NCBI GenBank assembly: GCA_022838705.1
Contig: JALHJZ010000003.1
Coordinates: 1 to 64,000 of the forward strand
DNA length: 64,000 nucleotides
Origin: Candidatus Bipolaricaulota bacterium
GTDB taxonomy: Bacteria > Bipolaricaulota > Bipolaricaulia > Bipolaricaulales > Bipolaricaulaceae
Direction of reading: 5' to 3'
A program made the position numbers and the translations under genes. Position 1 is the stretch's first letter. Each line of letters opens with the position of its first letter. Positions 15,976-24,816 of the stretch are shown here, one piece after another. The notes below the pieces were generated by a model, which worked only from the letters and a program-made list of their open reading frames with translations, searched no databases and was not told where the DNA came from.

Positions 15976-18276
15976 TCACGCCCCCGCCTCCTCGCTCTCC
16001 GGGATGAGCCCGATCCGGCGCACTGCCCCGCGCAGGTTCTTGGCCAGCCGCTTGTACTGCTCCTCCAGGTCCGGGGTCACCGAGCGCGGCGTCTTCGCGA
16101 GCGCCTGCTCGAAGTGGAGCATCGTGACCTCGCGCGCGGTGAGGGCCTCGCGGAGGGCGATCCGACCCGCCTTGCGGCACACCTCGGCGATGTCGGCCCC
16201 CGTGTAGCCGGCGGTGGCCGCGGCAAGCTTCTCCAGGTCAACGTCGGGGCCGAGCGGCATCGTCCGCGTGTGGATGCGAAAGATCGCGAGCCGCGCTTCC
16301 TGATCGGGGACAGGGACGTAGATGAGCTCGTCGAACCTCCCTGGACGGAGCAGGGCGGGGTCCACGAGGTCGGGCCGGTTCGTGGCCCCGATCACCACCA
16401 CCCCCCGCAGCTCCTCCAGCCCGTCCATCTCAGCGAGCATCTGGTTCACGATCCGCTCCGTGGCGTGGGGCTCGCCGAGGACGGACCCCCGGCGGGGGAC
16501 GAGGGCATCCAGTTCGTCGAGGAACACCACCGCTGGCGCGACCTGCCGGGCGCGGCGGAACACCTCGGCGATCCTCTGCTCGCTCTCCCCATACCACTTG
16601 GAGAGGAGCTCGGAACCCTTGGCGGTGATGAAGTTGGCCTGGGACTCGCTGGCCACCGCCTTGGCGAGGATTGTCTTCCCCGTCCCCGGCGGACCGTAGA
16701 GGAGGATCCCTTTCGGCGGCGTGATCCCCAGCCGCCGGAACGCCTCGGGGGTGGTGAGGGGGAGCTCCACCGCCTCCCGCAGGAGCTGCTGGACCTCCTC
16801 CAGCCCCCCGATGTCAGCCCACGTCACGGTCGGCACCTCCACCATCACCTCCCGCATCGCCGAGGGGCGGACCTCCTTCAGGGCGCGATCGAAGTCCTCC
16901 CACCGCACCACGAGCTCGTCGGCCACCTCGGGGGGGATCCCCGCCTCGTCGAGGTTGATCTTGGGGAGGAGCTTCCTCAGCACGTTCATCGCGGCCTCGC
17001 GGGCGAGCGCCGCGATGTCGGAGCCCACGAAGCCGTGGGTGAGACCGGCGAGTCTGTCCAGATCCACATCGGGAGCGAGGGGCATCCCCCGCGTGTGGAC
17101 CATCAGGATCTCCTTGCGGCCGTCCCGATCCGGGACCCGGACCTCGATCTCGCGGTCAAACCTCCCCGGACGGCGCAACGCGGGGTCGATCGCCTCCACG
17201 CGGTTCGTGGCCGCGATCACGATCACGTTCCGCCGCTGCCGGAGCCCATCCATGAGGGTGAGGAGCTGGGCCACCACCCGCCGCTCGACCTCGCCCGTCA
17301 CCTCGGCCCGCCGTGGGGCAATCGAGTCCAGCTCATCGATGAAGATGATCGCGGGGGCGTTCTTCTCCGCCTGCTCGAAGATCTCCCGCAGCCGCCCCTC
17401 CGACTCCCCGTAGAAGCGGGACATGATCTCTGGCCCGGAGATGGCGATGAAGTGGGCATCGGTCTCCGTGGCCACCGCCTTGGCGAGCAGCGTCTTCCCC
17501 GTCCCCGGCGGGCCGTGGAGGAGGACCCCCCGCGGTGGCTCGATCCCCAGCCGATCGAACAGCTCGGGCTTCTTGAGGGGTAGCTCCACCATCTCCCGGA
17601 TCTTCTGGATCACGTCGCGCAGGCCACCGATGTCCTCATAGGCCACTTCCGGGACGTCCCGGCCGCGCTCCGCCACCTCGACGTGCTCCGGGAGAAGCTC
17701 AATCCCCGTGTCGGGGGTGATGCGCACGAGGCCGCCCGGCTGGGTGCTGACCACCTTGAGATGGATCTCCCCGAGGCCGAAGGCTGGCCCCATTTGCTGT
17801 GTGAACTCCCGGAAGATGCGCTCGAACAGGAGGTCGCCCCCGAACGGACTCCCCTCAGGCCGGGCCGCGGTGGACACGACGTCCCCCGTGCGCACAACGC
17901 GGCCGACGAGGACGGCCCGTAAGCTGTCCGGGGGGGCCACGAGGTGGAGCCCCTTCCGCGCTGGGGCGAGGGTCACCTGGGTGGCAGGCTTCCACTTCGC
18001 CTTGCGCACCTGGACCGTCTCCCCCACACCGACCCCGGCGTTGGCCCGGATGAGGCCATCGATGCGGACGATGTCGAGCCCCGCATCGGCCTGGTAGGCG
18101 ACAGCGGCGATGGCCCCCGTGACGCGCGCCCCCTCGACCTCGATCGGCTCGCCCGGCGAGATCCCGAGGGCCGCGATGTGTTCAGCGGTGAGGCGGGCGA
18201 TCCCCCGTCCCACGTCCGGTTGGTGGGCCTCGGCCACCTTCAGCTTCAGTTCAACTTGTTCTTCCTTCGGCGTCAT
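15976..18276 (-). CDS. CDC48/VCP-type AAA+ ATPase with two ATPase domains
   Basis: A 766-residue protein unfoldase-type ATPase of the archaeal VAT/Cdc48 layout. Residues 1 to about 185 form the substrate-binding N domain (VGRGIARLTAEHIAALGISPGEPIEV). Domain D1 has Walker A HGPPGTGKTLLAKAVA and Walker B IIFIDELDSIAPRR; D2 has YGPPGTGKTILAKAVA and VVFLDELDALVPRR; both keep arginine fingers (LRRPGRFDREI, LLRPGRFDELI). The C-terminal tail lacks a clear proteasome-docking HbYX motif. ATG 18276 is preferred over GTG 18330 because the N domain begins just after it; neither has a good ribosome site. It is divergent from the RNA-repair operon. Such full-length Cdc48 proteins are patchy in bacteria; the client proteins are unknown. 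Confidence 0.9.
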   Translation of the reverse strand: MTPKEEQVELKLKVAEAHQPDVGRGIARLTAEHIAALGISPGEPIEVEGARVTGAIAAVAYQADAGLDIVRIDGLIRANAGVGVGETVQVRKAKWKPATQVTLAPARKGLHLVAPPDSLRAVLVGRVVRTGDVVSTAARPEGSPFGGDLLFERIFREFTQQMGPAFGLGEIHLKVVSTQPGGLVRITPDTGIELLPEHVEVAERGRDVPEVAYEDIGGLRDVIQKIREMVELPLKKPELFDRLGIEPPRGVLLHGPPGTGKTLLAKAVATETDAHFIAISGPEIMSRFYGESEGRLREIFEQAEKNAPAIIFIDELDSIAPRRAEVTGEVERRVVAQLLTLMDGLRQRRNVIVIAATNRVEAIDPALRRPGRFDREIEVRVPDRDGRKEILMVHTRGMPLAPDVDLDRLAGLTHGFVGSDIAALAREAAMNVLRKLLPKINLDEAGIPPEVADELVVRWEDFDRALKEVRPSAMREVMVEVPTVTWADIGGLEEVQQLLREAVELPLTTPEAFRRLGITPPKGILLYGPPGTGKTILAKAVASESQANFITAKGSELLSKWYGESEQRIAEVFRRARQVAPAVVFLDELDALVPRRGSVLGEPHATERIVNQMLAEMDGLEELRGVVVIGATNRPDLVDPALLRPGRFDELIYVPVPDQEARLAIFRIHTRTMPLGPDVDLEKLAAATAGYTGADIAEVCRKAGRIALREALTAREVTMLHFEQALAKTPRSVTPDLEEQYKRLAKNLRGAVRRIGLIPESEEAGA

Positions 18277-18339
18277 CGGTATCCGCGGTTCACCCGACGA
18301 ATGGTAGCGTGACCTCGCTGGGTCGGCCACCGGGATGGC

Positions 18340-18345
18340 TATAAT
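18340..18345 (+). promoter_or_regulatory. -10 box (TATAAT) for leaderless thpR
   Basis: A perfect TATAAT ends 7 bases before GTG 18353. Transcription would begin at or just before the start codon. There is no ribosome site upstream of the GTG, so leaderless translation is the simplest reading. No clear -35 box is found. Confidence 0.5.
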
Positions 18346-18352
18346 CGCCAGC

Positions 18353-18901
18353 GTGCGCCTGTTCTACTGTATGGAGCTCGGGGATGATGTGCGGGCGAGC
18401 GTTGCCCGGAGCGCCCGCTCGCTCCAGGCCAGGATCCGGGGTGGGACGTGGGTTGCGCCGGGGAGCCTTCACATCACGCTCCGGTTCCTGGGGGAGGTGG
18501 GGGAGGAGCTCGTCCCGCCCTTGGCAAAGCTGGGCGCGGAGGCCTCTTCCCAGCTTACGCCGTTCGAGCTACGCCTCGACCGGTTCGGGGCATTCCCGAG
18601 CCCGGCCCGGGCCCGCGTGCTGTGGATCGGGCCGGCGGTGGACAGTGCCCCCTTCGCGGCCCTCGCCCAGCGGATCGAGGAAGGGGTGCAGGCGCTCGGG
18701 TTCCCGCCGGAGAGGAAACCAGCCCATCCCCACGTGACCCTGGCCCGGCTGCGGGTCCCGCAGGACCTCGCCCCCGTACTCGCAGGGGCCCCTCCCCCTG
18801 ACTTGGCCACGGTCGTGGATGGTCTCACCCTGATGGGGTCTGAGCTCCGACCCCAAGGCCCCCTCTACACCCCGCTTGCGCGGTGGACCGTGGGGGGATG
18901 A
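18353..18901 (+). CDS. thpR: RNA 2',3'-cyclic phosphodiesterase (2H/LigT family)
   Basis: A 182-residue two-histidine phosphoesterase that opens 2',3'-cyclic phosphate RNA ends to 2'-phosphate. Both catalytic motifs are intact: His40-Ile-Thr42 (SLHITLRFLGEVG) and His127-Val-Thr129 (HPHVTLARL). The N-terminus RLFYCMEL matches the usual start, so GTG 18353 is chosen; an upstream ATG at 18335 would place the promoter's TATAAT inside the gene. The stop overlaps the archease start (ATGA). With archease and rtcB directly downstream it forms an RNA end-healing and ligation operon. Confidence 0.9.
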   Translation: MRLFYCMELGDDVRASVARSARSLQARIRGGTWVAPGSLHITLRFLGEVGEELVPPLAKLGAEASSQLTPFELRLDRFGAFPSPARARVLWIGPAVDSAPFAALAQRIEEGVQALGFPPERKPAHPHVTLARLRVPQDLAPVLAGAPPPDLATVVDGLTLMGSELRPQGPLYTPLARWTVGG

Positions 18902-19323
18902 TGCCGTACGAGATCCTCGATCATGAGGCCGATGCCGGGGTGCGGGGGATCGGGGCGACCCTCGACGAGGCGTTCGCCGAGGCGGCGCGGGGGATGTTCT
19001 CCCTCATGGCGGACCTCGCCCAGGTCCGCGCGGAGAGGGAGGTGGAGATCGAGGCCCACGGCGATACCCTGGAAGGGCTCCTCGTGGCGTGGCTGGGGGA
19101 GCTCCTGCGGGAGCGGGACGTGCGGGGGTTACTCTTCTCCCGGTTTGCGGTGCACATCGCGGGGGAGGACGGCCGCTGGCGCCTTATCGGCCGGGCGTGG
19201 GGGGAGAGGATGGACCCCGGGCGGCACAAGCTAGGGGTCGAGGTGAAGGCGGCGACCTACGCTGGCGTGCGCGTCGCGAAGAAGGGGGATGGCTACATCG
19301 CCCAGTGCATCGTGGACCTGTGA
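18898..19323 (+). CDS. archease, RtcB cofactor protein
   Basis: A 141-residue archease, the small metal-binding chaperone that lets RtcB turn over and use GTP analogues. Family marks are the start YEILDHEADAGVRGIGATLDEAF, then WLGELL in the middle, and the end HKLGVEVKAATYAGVRV followed by AQCIVDL. The Asp residues near both ends are the expected metal ligands. ATG 18898 overlaps the thpR stop; ATG 18901 is equally possible. It sits 10 bases before rtcB, its known partner, in the same direction. Confidence 0.92.
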   Translation: MMPYEILDHEADAGVRGIGATLDEAFAEAARGMFSLMADLAQVRAEREVEIEAHGDTLEGLLVAWLGELLRERDVRGLLFSRFAVHIAGEDGRWRLIGRAWGERMDPGRHKLGVEVKAATYAGVRVAKKGDGYIAQCIVDL

Positions 19324-19333
19324 AGGAGGAGAT

Positions 19334-20800
19334 ATGGAGCTGAAGAAGATCGGCGACTTCGCATGGGAGCTTCCCCGGGTCGGGGAGATGCGGGTCCCGG
19401 GATGGATCTTCGTCTCAGAGCAGCTCCTCCGGCCCCTCCTCTCCGGAACGGAGGGAGGGGAGGACGAGGGGGGCGGGCATGAGTGGAACGCGCTCGTTCA
19501 GGTGAGGAACGTGGCCTGCCTTCCCGGGATCGTGACGGCCTCGATCGCCATGCCCGACATCCACCCCGGCTACGGGTTCCCCATTGGGGGGGTCGGCGCG
19601 TTCGACCCCGATCGGGGGGTGGTGGCGATGGGCGGGGTCGGGTTCGACATCAACTGCGGGGTACGGGTTTTGACAACCCCCCTCTCCCGATCCGACGTCG
19701 AGGGACGGAAGGAGGAATTGGCCGATTCCCTGTTCGCCCACGTCCCCGCCGGCCTGGGGTCGGAGGGGAAGATCCGCCTCACCCTGGACGGGGTGGACGA
19801 GGTGCTCAAGAAGGGGGCTGCCTTCGCCCTCGACCGCGGGTACGGGCTCCCCGAGGATCTCACGTACCTCGAGGAGAACGGGCGGATGGACGGCGCCGAT
19901 CCCGGTGCCGTATCCGCAAGAGCCAAGGAGCGGGAGTTCCGCCAGATCGGGACGTTGGGCTCGGGGAACCACTACCTCGAGGTCCAGTACGTGGAGGAGA
20001 TCGCCGACCACGTGGCGGCCCGCGCCTATGGCCTAGAGAAGGATCAGATCCTCGTCGCGATCCACTGCGGCTCGCGCGGCCTCGGGCATCAGATCGGACA
20101 GGACGCGCTCCCCGAGCTGGAGCGGGCGAGCCGCAAGTACGGGATCCCGATCCGGGAGCGGGAGCTCGTGTGCGCGCCAATCCGCTCCCCCGAGGGGGAG
20201 AAGTACCTCGCGGCGGTGTTCGCCGGGATCAACTGTGCGTTTGCCAACCGCCAGGTCATCGCCCACCTCGTGCGGGAGGTCTTCGCCCCCCTGTTCTCGC
20301 TCCCCCCGGGAGCGATCCGCACCCTGTACGACGTGGGGCACAACAACGTCAAGTTCGAGCGCCACCGGGTGGACGGGGAGGAGAAGATGCTCCTCGTCCA
20401 CCGCAAGGGCTCCACGCGCGCCTTCGGCCCCGGCCGCCCCGAGAACCCGGACCGGTACCGGGCCGTAGGTCACCCGATCTTCGTGGGAGGGACGATGGGC
20501 ACCGCCTCCTACATCCTCCGGGGGACGGAAGTGGGGATGGAGAAGGCATTCGGGTCCGGGGTCCATGGGGCAGGGCGGGCGATGTCCCGCGCCAAGGCCA
20601 AGAAGCGGTGGCGGGGCCAGGAGCTCATCCAGGACCTGGCCAACCAGGGGATCACCGTCCGCGCTCACTCCGCTGCGGGGGCAGCGGAGGAGGCGCCCGG
20701 CGCGTACAAGGACGTGGATCTCGTGGTGGAAGCGGCGGTGGGGGCGGGGCTCAACGCGCTCGTGGCCAAGGTCCGGCCGCTCGTGTGCATCAAGGGGTGA
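19334..20800 (+). CDS. rtcB: RNA-splicing ligase RtcB (3'-phosphate/5'-OH RNA ligase)
   Basis: A 488-residue RtcB, which joins RNA 3'-phosphate or 2',3'-cyclic phosphate ends to 5'-hydroxyl ends with GTP and Mn2+. Motifs in order: MPDIHPGYGFPIGG, GVGFDINCGVR (metal ligands Asp105 and Cys108), LGSGNHYLEVQ, HCGSRGLGHQ, YDVGHNNVKFE, and SGVHGAGRAMSR in which His411 is the guanylylated residue. Ribosome site GGAGGAGAT before ATG 19334. Third gene of the thpR-archease-rtcB set. Substrates could be intron-containing tRNAs or RNAs cut by stress endonucleases; sequence alone does not decide. Confidence 0.96.
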   Translation: MELKKIGDFAWELPRVGEMRVPGWIFVSEQLLRPLLSGTEGGEDEGGGHEWNALVQVRNVACLPGIVTASIAMPDIHPGYGFPIGGVGAFDPDRGVVAMGGVGFDINCGVRVLTTPLSRSDVEGRKEELADSLFAHVPAGLGSEGKIRLTLDGVDEVLKKGAAFALDRGYGLPEDLTYLEENGRMDGADPGAVSARAKEREFRQIGTLGSGNHYLEVQYVEEIADHVAARAYGLEKDQILVAIHCGSRGLGHQIGQDALPELERASRKYGIPIRERELVCAPIRSPEGEKYLAAVFAGINCAFANRQVIAHLVREVFAPLFSLPPGAIRTLYDVGHNNVKFERHRVDGEEKMLLVHRKGSTRAFGPGRPENPDRYRAVGHPIFVGGTMGTASYILRGTEVGMEKAFGSGVHGAGRAMSRAKAKKRWRGQELIQDLANQGITVRAHSAAGAAEEAPGAYKDVDLVVEAAVGAGLNALVAKVRPLVCIKG

Positions 20801-20803
20801 GGG

Positions 20804-21733
20804 ATGAAGAGGACCATCTGGATCGCGCTCGCAGTGGGGTCGGTGGCGCTCGGCGCGCCCGCCGATCCTGTGGCAACGTGTACCCTCCGCTGGCTCTCCT
20901 CAGCCGAGTTCTCCCCCACCGGCGGGTACCTTGCGGTGGGGACCCACTACGCCGTCGTCCTCTATGAACCGGGGGAGTGGAAGGAGGTCATGCGGCTTCC
21001 GTTCCCGGAGATGAGCGTGTCCGCCCTTGCCTTTTCCCCGGACGGGGCACGCCTCGCGGCCGGGGCGCTGAACGAGGTCCGGGTATGGGAGGTTCCCACA
21101 GGGGATCTCCTCGCCACGGTCAACGGGCCGTTCGGGCGCGTCCTCGGGATGGCGTTCGGCCCGGAAGGGACCCTCCTCATCGGGGGGAGCGATGGGTCGC
21201 TCAGATTGTGGGACCTCGCCCGGGGGGAGGCGATGTGGGTCAAGACCCCGCACACGGTTCAGGTACGCGAGATCGCGTGCTCGCGCGATGGGACGCTCAT
21301 GGCCTCCGCGGGCCACGACCGGGCGATCCTGTGGGATACAGCGACCTGGACCGAACTGCGTTCCCTCCCCGGCAAGGCATGGGATGTCGCGTTCACGCCC
21401 GACGGGTACTTCCTCGTCGTGGGGTGGGGGAAGATCCTCCGGGTGTGGGACACCGCGGTGGGCCTCCTCTACCACAACGAGCTGTGGGGGCACGAAAGCT
21501 GCGCGATCACGGTCGCCGTGTCCCCCGATGGGCGGCTCCTCCTCTCAGGGTCGCTCGACGAGACGGCCCGGGTGTGGGATGCGGAGACGGGGGCGTGCCT
21601 GGCCGTGTTGGATGGGCACGGGGCGGTCGTGCAAGCGGTCGGGTTCTCCCCCGATGGGTCCCTCATCGTGACCGCGTCCGACAACGGGCTCGTTCACATC
21701 TGGGACGCAAGCGAGATCCTCGCCGCACCGTGA
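20804..21733 (+). CDS. exported WD40-repeat protein
   Basis: A 309-residue protein with a short signal peptide (KRTIWIALAVGSVALGAPA, cleavage near residue 20) and seven WD40-like repeats filling the rest, enough for one seven-bladed propeller. Repeats are marked by FSPDGARLAAG, VRVWEVPTGDL, SLRLWDLARGE, AILWDTATW, LRVWDTAVG, ARVWDAETGACL and VHIWDASEI. It follows rtcB by 3 bases and overlaps the next gene by 4 (GTGA), so it is co-transcribed with RNA-repair genes, but export outside the cytoplasm makes a direct role in RNA work unlikely. Probably a binding scaffold; partner unknown. Confidence 0.8.
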   Translation: MKRTIWIALAVGSVALGAPADPVATCTLRWLSSAEFSPTGGYLAVGTHYAVVLYEPGEWKEVMRLPFPEMSVSALAFSPDGARLAAGALNEVRVWEVPTGDLLATVNGPFGRVLGMAFGPEGTLLIGGSDGSLRLWDLARGEAMWVKTPHTVQVREIACSRDGTLMASAGHDRAILWDTATWTELRSLPGKAWDVAFTPDGYFLVVGWGKILRVWDTAVGLLYHNELWGHESCAITVAVSPDGRLLLSGSLDETARVWDAETGACLAVLDGHGAVVQAVGFSPDGSLIVTASDNGLVHIWDASEILAAP

Positions 21734-22779
21734 CGATCGAGGATTGGATCCGGGGCCACGTTCCCCTGGAGGCGAGCACCTCGGCCGCGCTCCGCTACGA
21801 GCGGATGATTCGGCAGGCGGCAGAGCCTCTGCCGTGGGTCCACCGCCCGGCCGACCCCGCTCAACCGTTCGATTGGGTGGAGGAGGCAGGGATCGGGGCG
21901 TTCCTTGCCGCCCTCGGCACAGCCCGTCGCGTGCTCGACATCGGCACCGGGGACGGGTGGCCCGCGCTCCCCCTCGCGCGGCGGGTGCCGGAGGTGGTGG
22001 CCCTCGATCCCTCCCCCCGCCGGGCCGCCCAGGCCCAGGACAACGCGGTCCGCCTCGGGCTCAGAAATGTGGAGGTCGCGTGCTCCCCCGCTGAGGAGCT
22101 CCCGTTCCCGGACGGCTCGTTCGACGGCGCCGTCGCCGCGTGCGCAATTGAACAGAGCACCGATCCAGCGCGGGCACTTCGGGAGGCGTTCCGAGTCCTC
22201 CGATCTGGGGGGCGGTTCGCCGCCACGTTCGAGGACCTGTCCGCCGAGTTGCGGAGCCCGATCGAGGAGACGGCTGAGCTGTACAGCGACGGGGGGCAAG
22301 CGGTGTACCGGCTCGTCCACCGCTCGCTTGACCCCCTCCGCGAGGCGGAGTACGAACTCCGGTTCCGGGTGACCCCCGACCTGCGTTCCGCTGCGGAGGA
22401 GGTGCGGCCCGTGCCCACGTTCCGCGCTGCCCAGGCCGGACCGGGGCTGAGGCCGGTGGTCCCCGACGACCCCGTCCTCGGGATCCCCCTCCTCGCGGCA
22501 TCGTGCGGCGAGCTCATCGCGGCGCGGTCCTTCGAGCTCCGCCACCGCTCCCCCGCGGAGACGATCGCCCTCGTCGCCGCGGCAGGTTTCGAGGGGGTCC
22601 GGGCGTACGGGAACATCACCTGGCTCGCGCGGGACTTCTTCGGCCCCGCTCACCGCCACGGCCTCCTGGCTGAGCTCGCCCCGCACATGGACGGGATCAC
22701 CCACGCCTTCGGTCACCTCTATACCGCCGTTCCCGTGGGTAAGACGTCGGTGTTTTTCCTCGTAGCCGGGAAACCGTGA
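21730..22779 (+). CDS. class I SAM-dependent methyltransferase
   Basis: A 349-residue cytoplasmic methyltransferase. The SAM-binding motif I is VLDIGTGDGWPALPLA, followed by VVALDPSP (motif II), and SPAEELPFPDGSFDGAVAACAIE and EAFRVLRSGGRFAAT, the pattern of Methyltransf_11 enzymes. The C-terminal 140 residues are less typical and may select the substrate. The start is GTG 21730, overlapping the WD40 stop; longer frames upstream are shadows. Last gene of the RNA-repair operon. Substrate (small molecule, lipid or RNA) cannot be told. Confidence 0.8.
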   Translation: MTIEDWIRGHVPLEASTSAALRYERMIRQAAEPLPWVHRPADPAQPFDWVEEAGIGAFLAALGTARRVLDIGTGDGWPALPLARRVPEVVALDPSPRRAAQAQDNAVRLGLRNVEVACSPAEELPFPDGSFDGAVAACAIEQSTDPARALREAFRVLRSGGRFAATFEDLSAELRSPIEETAELYSDGGQAVYRLVHRSLDPLREAEYELRFRVTPDLRSAAEEVRPVPTFRAAQAGPGLRPVVPDDPVLGIPLLAASCGELIAARSFELRHRSPAETIALVAAAGFEGVRAYGNITWLARDFFGPAHRHGLLAELAPHMDGITHAFGHLYTAVPVGKTSVFFLVAGKP

Positions 22780-22842
22780 CCCGCGCCGGGGGACGCGGAG
22801 ATCTCCGTCCACGCGCTCGGCGAGGACCCGCAACCCGCCTCG

Positions 22843-24618
22843 CTAGTTCGTCCCCTCTCGGAGCGCAGCCTGGGAGATCTCGTCCTGGACCTGGACGAGG
22901 TTCAGGCGCCGGTACAGGCCATCGTGGGCCATGAGCTCGACGTGGGTCCCTCGCTCCACGATCCGCCCGTCCCGCAACACGACGATCTCGTCCGCGCGGC
23001 GCACGGTGGACAGGCGGTGGGCGATGACGATCGTCGTCCTCCCCACCATGAGCCGTTCCAACGCCTCCTGGATGAGGAGCTCCGTCTCCGTGTCCACCGC
23101 CGAGGTCGCCTCGTCGAGGATGAGGATCGGCGCATCCTTCAGGACGGCGCGGGCAATCGCGAGTCGCTGCCGTTGTCCCCCCGATAGCTTCACCCCCCGC
23201 TCGCCGATCATCGTGTCGTACCCCTGGGGCAGCTCGGCGATGAAGTCGTGGGCGTTGGCGATGCGGGCCGCTGCGATCATCTCCTCCTCCGTGGCGTCGG
23301 GCCGGCCGAAGAGGATGTTCTCCCGCACCGTCCCGTGGAACAGGAACACCTCCTGGAGGACGAGGCTCACCTGACGGCGCAGGCTGGCGAGCGTGAGGTC
23401 GCGGAGGTCGTAGCCGTCGAGGGTGATCCTCCCCTGACACGGGTCGTAGAAGCGGGGGATGAGCATGACGAGGGTCGTCTTCCCCACCCCGGTCGGGCCG
23501 ACGAGGGCCACCACCGACCCGGGGGCAATGTCGAGGTTGATGTCCTCGAGCACCATCTCCCCCACGCTGTAGCGGAAGCTCACCCCCTCGAACCGGATCG
23601 CGCCCTTCGCCCGGCCGGGGAACTCGATCGCGCCCGGACGCTCGGCCACGTCGGGCTCCTGCTCGAGGAGGTCGGCCACCCGCTCCGCGCCAGCGACCGA
23701 CTGCTGGATGCTCTCCCACACGTTGCTCAGTGCCCGCACCGGCTGGTAGAGGAGCTCCAGGTAGAGGAAGTATGCGACGAGATCCGCGATGGGAAGCGTT
23801 TGGTTCAGGACGAGCCTTCCGCCGAAGTAGATGAGGACGATTGTCCCGAGCGACGCGGCGAGCTCGACCGCGGGGTGGAACACGGCCATCAGGCGCAACG
23901 CGTGCAGGAGCGAGTCTCGATAGCGGACGATCCGGGTCCACACGCGGTCCGCCTCCGCCTCCTCCCGGGTGAAGGCCTGGATCTCGCGGATCCCCGACAG
24001 GTTGTCGTTGAGGGCGGCGTTCAGTTCCCCCAGTGCGACCTGGCGCTGGCGGAACGCGGGCCGCACGTAGCGGGCAAACCCGCGCATCGCGAGCACGATG
24101 AACGGGATGGGGATCATCGAAAGGAGCGCGAGCTGCCAGCTCATGCTCATGAGGACAGCCGTGACGCCGGCGAGCATGAGCACGTTGACGAACACATCGG
24201 GGATGGCGTGGGCGACGAGCTGCTCTAACAGGTCGGAGTCGTTGACCATCCGCGACATGAGCTGGCCAGTCTGCTTGTCCTCGTAGAAGCGGAGCGACAG
24301 GCGCTGGAGGTGGCGGTACACGTCGTTGCGCACGTCGGCAACCACGTGCCAGCCAGCGACGTGGGCAGCGTAGGAGCGCGTAAACTGCATCAGGGCGCGC
24401 AGGACGTACACGGCGAGGGCGAGCAGGGCGAGCCTTGCCACGAGGGTGAGCGCCTCCGGACCCGCCCCCGGATCCGTGACCGCGGCGACCATCGTCCGCA
24501 CGATCCACGGGGCAACGAGCTGGACCCCGACCAGGACGAGCATGCTCGCCACGGTCAGCACAAGCGGAAGCCGGTACCGCTTTGCGTACTGGAAGACCCA
24601 GGCCAGTCCCTTCACCAC
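22843..24618 (-). CDS. ABC exporter, fused permease and ATPase (MsbA/LmrA-like)
   Basis: A 591-residue half-transporter that works as a homodimer in the membrane. Residues about 1-320 form a six-helix type I exporter domain; the ATPase domain follows with Walker A GPTGVGKTTL, the Q loop VLQEVFLFHGTVRENILFG, signature LSGGQRQRLAIARAVL, Walker B ILILDEATSAVD and the H loop IAHRLSTVRRAD. ATG 24618 has GAGGAGGGG before it, and a TACAAT box lies at 24668-24673 on the same strand. It is alone and divergent from the cysteine-rich protein. Lipids, drugs or peptides are possible cargo. Confidence 0.92.
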   Translation of the reverse strand: MVKGLAWVFQYAKRYRLPLVLTVASMLVLVGVQLVAPWIVRTMVAAVTDPGAGPEALTLVARLALLALAVYVLRALMQFTRSYAAHVAGWHVVADVRNDVYRHLQRLSLRFYEDKQTGQLMSRMVNDSDLLEQLVAHAIPDVFVNVLMLAGVTAVLMSMSWQLALLSMIPIPFIVLAMRGFARYVRPAFRQRQVALGELNAALNDNLSGIREIQAFTREEAEADRVWTRIVRYRDSLLHALRLMAVFHPAVELAASLGTIVLIYFGGRLVLNQTLPIADLVAYFLYLELLYQPVRALSNVWESIQQSVAGAERVADLLEQEPDVAERPGAIEFPGRAKGAIRFEGVSFRYSVGEMVLEDINLDIAPGSVVALVGPTGVGKTTLVMLIPRFYDPCQGRITLDGYDLRDLTLASLRRQVSLVLQEVFLFHGTVRENILFGRPDATEEEMIAAARIANAHDFIAELPQGYDTMIGERGVKLSGGQRQRLAIARAVLKDAPILILDEATSAVDTETELLIQEALERLMVGRTTIVIAHRLSTVRRADEIVVLRDGRIVERGTHVELMAHDGLYRRLNLVQVQDEISQAALREGTN

Positions 24619-24667
24619 CCCTCCTCACGGAAACGTCAGGGGCCTCCCCCCGGCGGACCAGGTGGGG

Positions 24668-24673
24668 ATTGTA
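24668..24673 (-). promoter_or_regulatory. -10 box (TACAAT) for the ABC exporter
   Basis: On the minus strand TACAAT lies 49 bases before the exporter's ATG, which has its own good ribosome site. No clear -35 box is seen. Confidence 0.35.
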
Positions 24674-24793
24674 CCCGCGTTCGCCTGGATCCGCAGTCCC
24701 TCGTGTCCGGCGCGATGGTGGATTCCCATCCCCGATCCGGCCCTCGGCCCGGGTCCCCCACCGCGGGATGAAACCGCGGGTGCCCCGACGGTG

Positions 24794-24799
24794 TAGAAT
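24794..24799 (+). promoter_or_regulatory. -10 box (TAGAAT) for the cysteine-rich protein
   Basis: TAGAAT lies 17 bases before ATG 24817, with the ribosome site GGAGGTGG between them. The surrounding GTAGAATGCGG is almost the same as the gltX promoter core at 28784-28793. No good -35 is visible. Confidence 0.4.
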
Positions 24800-24816
24800 G
24801 CGGCGGAGGTGGTAGC

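Noticed and set aside
24755..24785. CCGCGG repeats forming a hairpin before the cysteine-rich gene
   Set aside because: CCGCGG is self-complementary and frequent in such DNA; no T run, and the position just before a promoter gives no clear function.
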